Shown here in pieces: positions 31,589 through 32,431 of a stretch of DNA of 32,431 nt. This DNA comes from JBDUDR01 sp040002845 (GTDB lineage Bacteria > Actinomycetota > Actinomycetes > Propionibacteriales > Nocardioidaceae). The position numbers and the translations under genes are program-made. Where the stretch lies: assembly GCA_040002845.1 (NCBI GenBank), contig JBDUDR010000017.1, forward strand, positions 1 to 32,431. The letters are read 5' to 3'. Position 1 is the first letter of the stretch. The number at the start of each line of letters is the position of its first letter. Under the pieces are notes generated by a model that saw only the letters and a list, made by a program, of their open reading frames with translations, made no database searches and was not told the DNA's origin.

Positions 31589-32407
31589 ATGAAGATCTTC
31601 ATCTCCAGTGACATGGAAGGCACCGCCGGGGTCGTCGACTGGAGCCAGTGCATGCCCGGCGAGCCCGAGTACGAGTACTATCGCCGGCTGCTGCAGGCCG
31701 AGGTGAATGCCGCCATCGACGGAGCACAGCTCGCTGGGGCGACCAGCTTCTTGGTCAACGACTCGCACTCCTCGATGCAGAATCTGCTGCCCGACCAGCT
31801 CCATGGAAGGGCGGCATACCTGTCCGGGCGCCACAAGCCCCTGTACATGATGCAGGGGCTCGACGCATCGTTCGACGGGTGCTTCTTCATCTCGTACCAC
31901 GGGTCGATGAGTGCCGAGCCATCCGCCCTGTCGCACACGTACAACCCGCGCGCGATTGCGGAGGTGGTGTTGAACGGCACTGTTGTCGGTGAATCCGGGA
32001 TCAACGCCCTGGTGGCCCTGGCCCATCAGGTTCCCATCGTGCTGGTCACAGGCGATGCGACCACTGCCAAGGAGGCCGCTCGCATCTGTCCTGACATCGA
32101 GGCTGTGGTGGTCAAGGAGTCGGTGAGCCGCTTCGCCGCGTCGTCGCTCCATCCCGACGTCGCCTGCGAACTGATCGGGGACGCAGCGAAGCGGGCGCTG
32201 CAGCGCCGGCACCAACCGCCGGTCGTCGACCTGCCGGCGACCTTGGAGGTACGTTTCCGCAACGCCGACCTGGCCGAGATGGCTACCTGGCTGCGTGGAG
32301 TCGAGCGAACCGGCACCAGCACGGTCTCGCTGACCGACGACGACCCGCTCCGGCTGTACCGGACATTCGTGACCGCCGTCTACCTCACCAGAGGCGTCGC
32401 CGAGTGA
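31589..32407 (+). CDS. D-aminopeptidase DppA-like (peptidase M55)
   Basis: A 272-aa zinc D-aminopeptidase of the DppA family, which releases D-amino acids such as D-Ala from short peptides and usually assembles as a decameric ring. Zinc-site residues match Bacillus subtilis DppA: D8 and E10 (ISSDMEGTAG), H60 (VNDSHSSM), H104 (ISYHGSMS), and Glu135 (VVGESGINA). H116 (LSHTYNP) is likely the active-site His. ATG 31589 follows AGGGG closely. It is divergent from groEL, with the CIRCE sites in the shared region, so HrcA might affect it too. Cell-wall or peptide D-Ala recycling is the likely role, in line with the amidase and LD-carboxypeptidase elsewhere in the window. Confidence 0.92.
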   Translation: MKIFISSDMEGTAGVVDWSQCMPGEPEYEYYRRLLQAEVNAAIDGAQLAGATSFLVNDSHSSMQNLLPDQLHGRAAYLSGRHKPLYMMQGLDASFDGCFFISYHGSMSAEPSALSHTYNPRAIAEVVLNGTVVGESGINALVALAHQVPIVLVTGDATTAKEAARICPDIEAVVVKESVSRFAASSLHPDVACELIGDAAKRALQRRHQPPVVDLPATLEVRFRNADLAEMATWLRGVERTGTSTVSLTDDDPLRLYRTFVTAVYLTRGVAE

Positions 32408-32431
32408 CCTCGCGAATGCCAGAGGCCCGGC

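Noticed and set aside
32408..32431. Right-edge sequence after the D-aminopeptidase
   Set aside because: Too short to support any feature.

Overview
The window is a high-GC, densely coded stretch of an actinobacterial chromosome. Evidence: strong G/C bias at third codon positions; a Rv0862c-like WYL protein next to an XPB helicase, as in mycobacteria; DUF2510 and DUF4031 domains; a stand-alone GroEL ending in GGM-type residues under CIRCE control; and many genes starting 5-7 nt after a -10-like hexamer (leaderless style). Genus is not assignable from sequence alone; Propionibacteriales or a similar soil lineage is a guess. No tRNA, rRNA, CRISPR or intact transposase was seen.

Layout. 1-913: truncated ABC-transporter ATPase (-). 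1009-5881: DNA-repair block with a helicase-associated WYL-ended protein, a small divergent gene, and a CGNR-type regulator translationally overlapped with XPB helicase. 5882-6349: intergenic region with two 24-bp direct repeats flanking a structured dispersed repeat. 6350-8395: HelR/HelD-type RNA polymerase recycling ATPase, then a lipoprotein and an HD hydrolase. 9435-12207 (-): DUF2510-scramblase-like protein, a DUF4031/LD-carboxypeptidase fusion, and CutC. 12234-12578: small unknown protein. 12640-13790: decayed island with two pseudogenes, competing hairpins and a second dispersed repeat.

13797-23745 (-) is one tightly packed ten-gene operon. In transcription order: VOC protein, M19 dipeptidase, MobA-like nucleotidyltransferase, CoxD (MoxR AAA+), CoxE (VWA), XdhC/CoxI, CoxS, CoxL, CoxM, CoxG. 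The large subunit carries AYRGAGR, so this is a form II (CO-dehydrogenase-like) molybdenum hydroxylase with its cofactor-maturation set. Its substrate is unproven, and the dipeptidase and VOC genes at its head may be a clue.

23874-26600 (-) is the most notable accessory locus. A 125-aa protein resembling the effector-associated constant component EACC1 is followed 3 nt later by a 694-aa caspase-fold protease with an EF-hand loop, HEAT-like segment and about eight membrane helices. This looks like a two-gene conflict/suicide module. A 43-aa membrane protein lies just downstream and a dispersed repeat just upstream.

26799-28260 (-) is a NarL-type response regulator whose partner histidine kinase is broken by frameshifts. 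28714-29493 is a secreted amidase. A second copy of the structured repeat and a strong terminator follow. 29751-31376 (-) is groEL, with two CIRCE operators in the region shared with a divergent DppA-type D-aminopeptidase (31589-32407).
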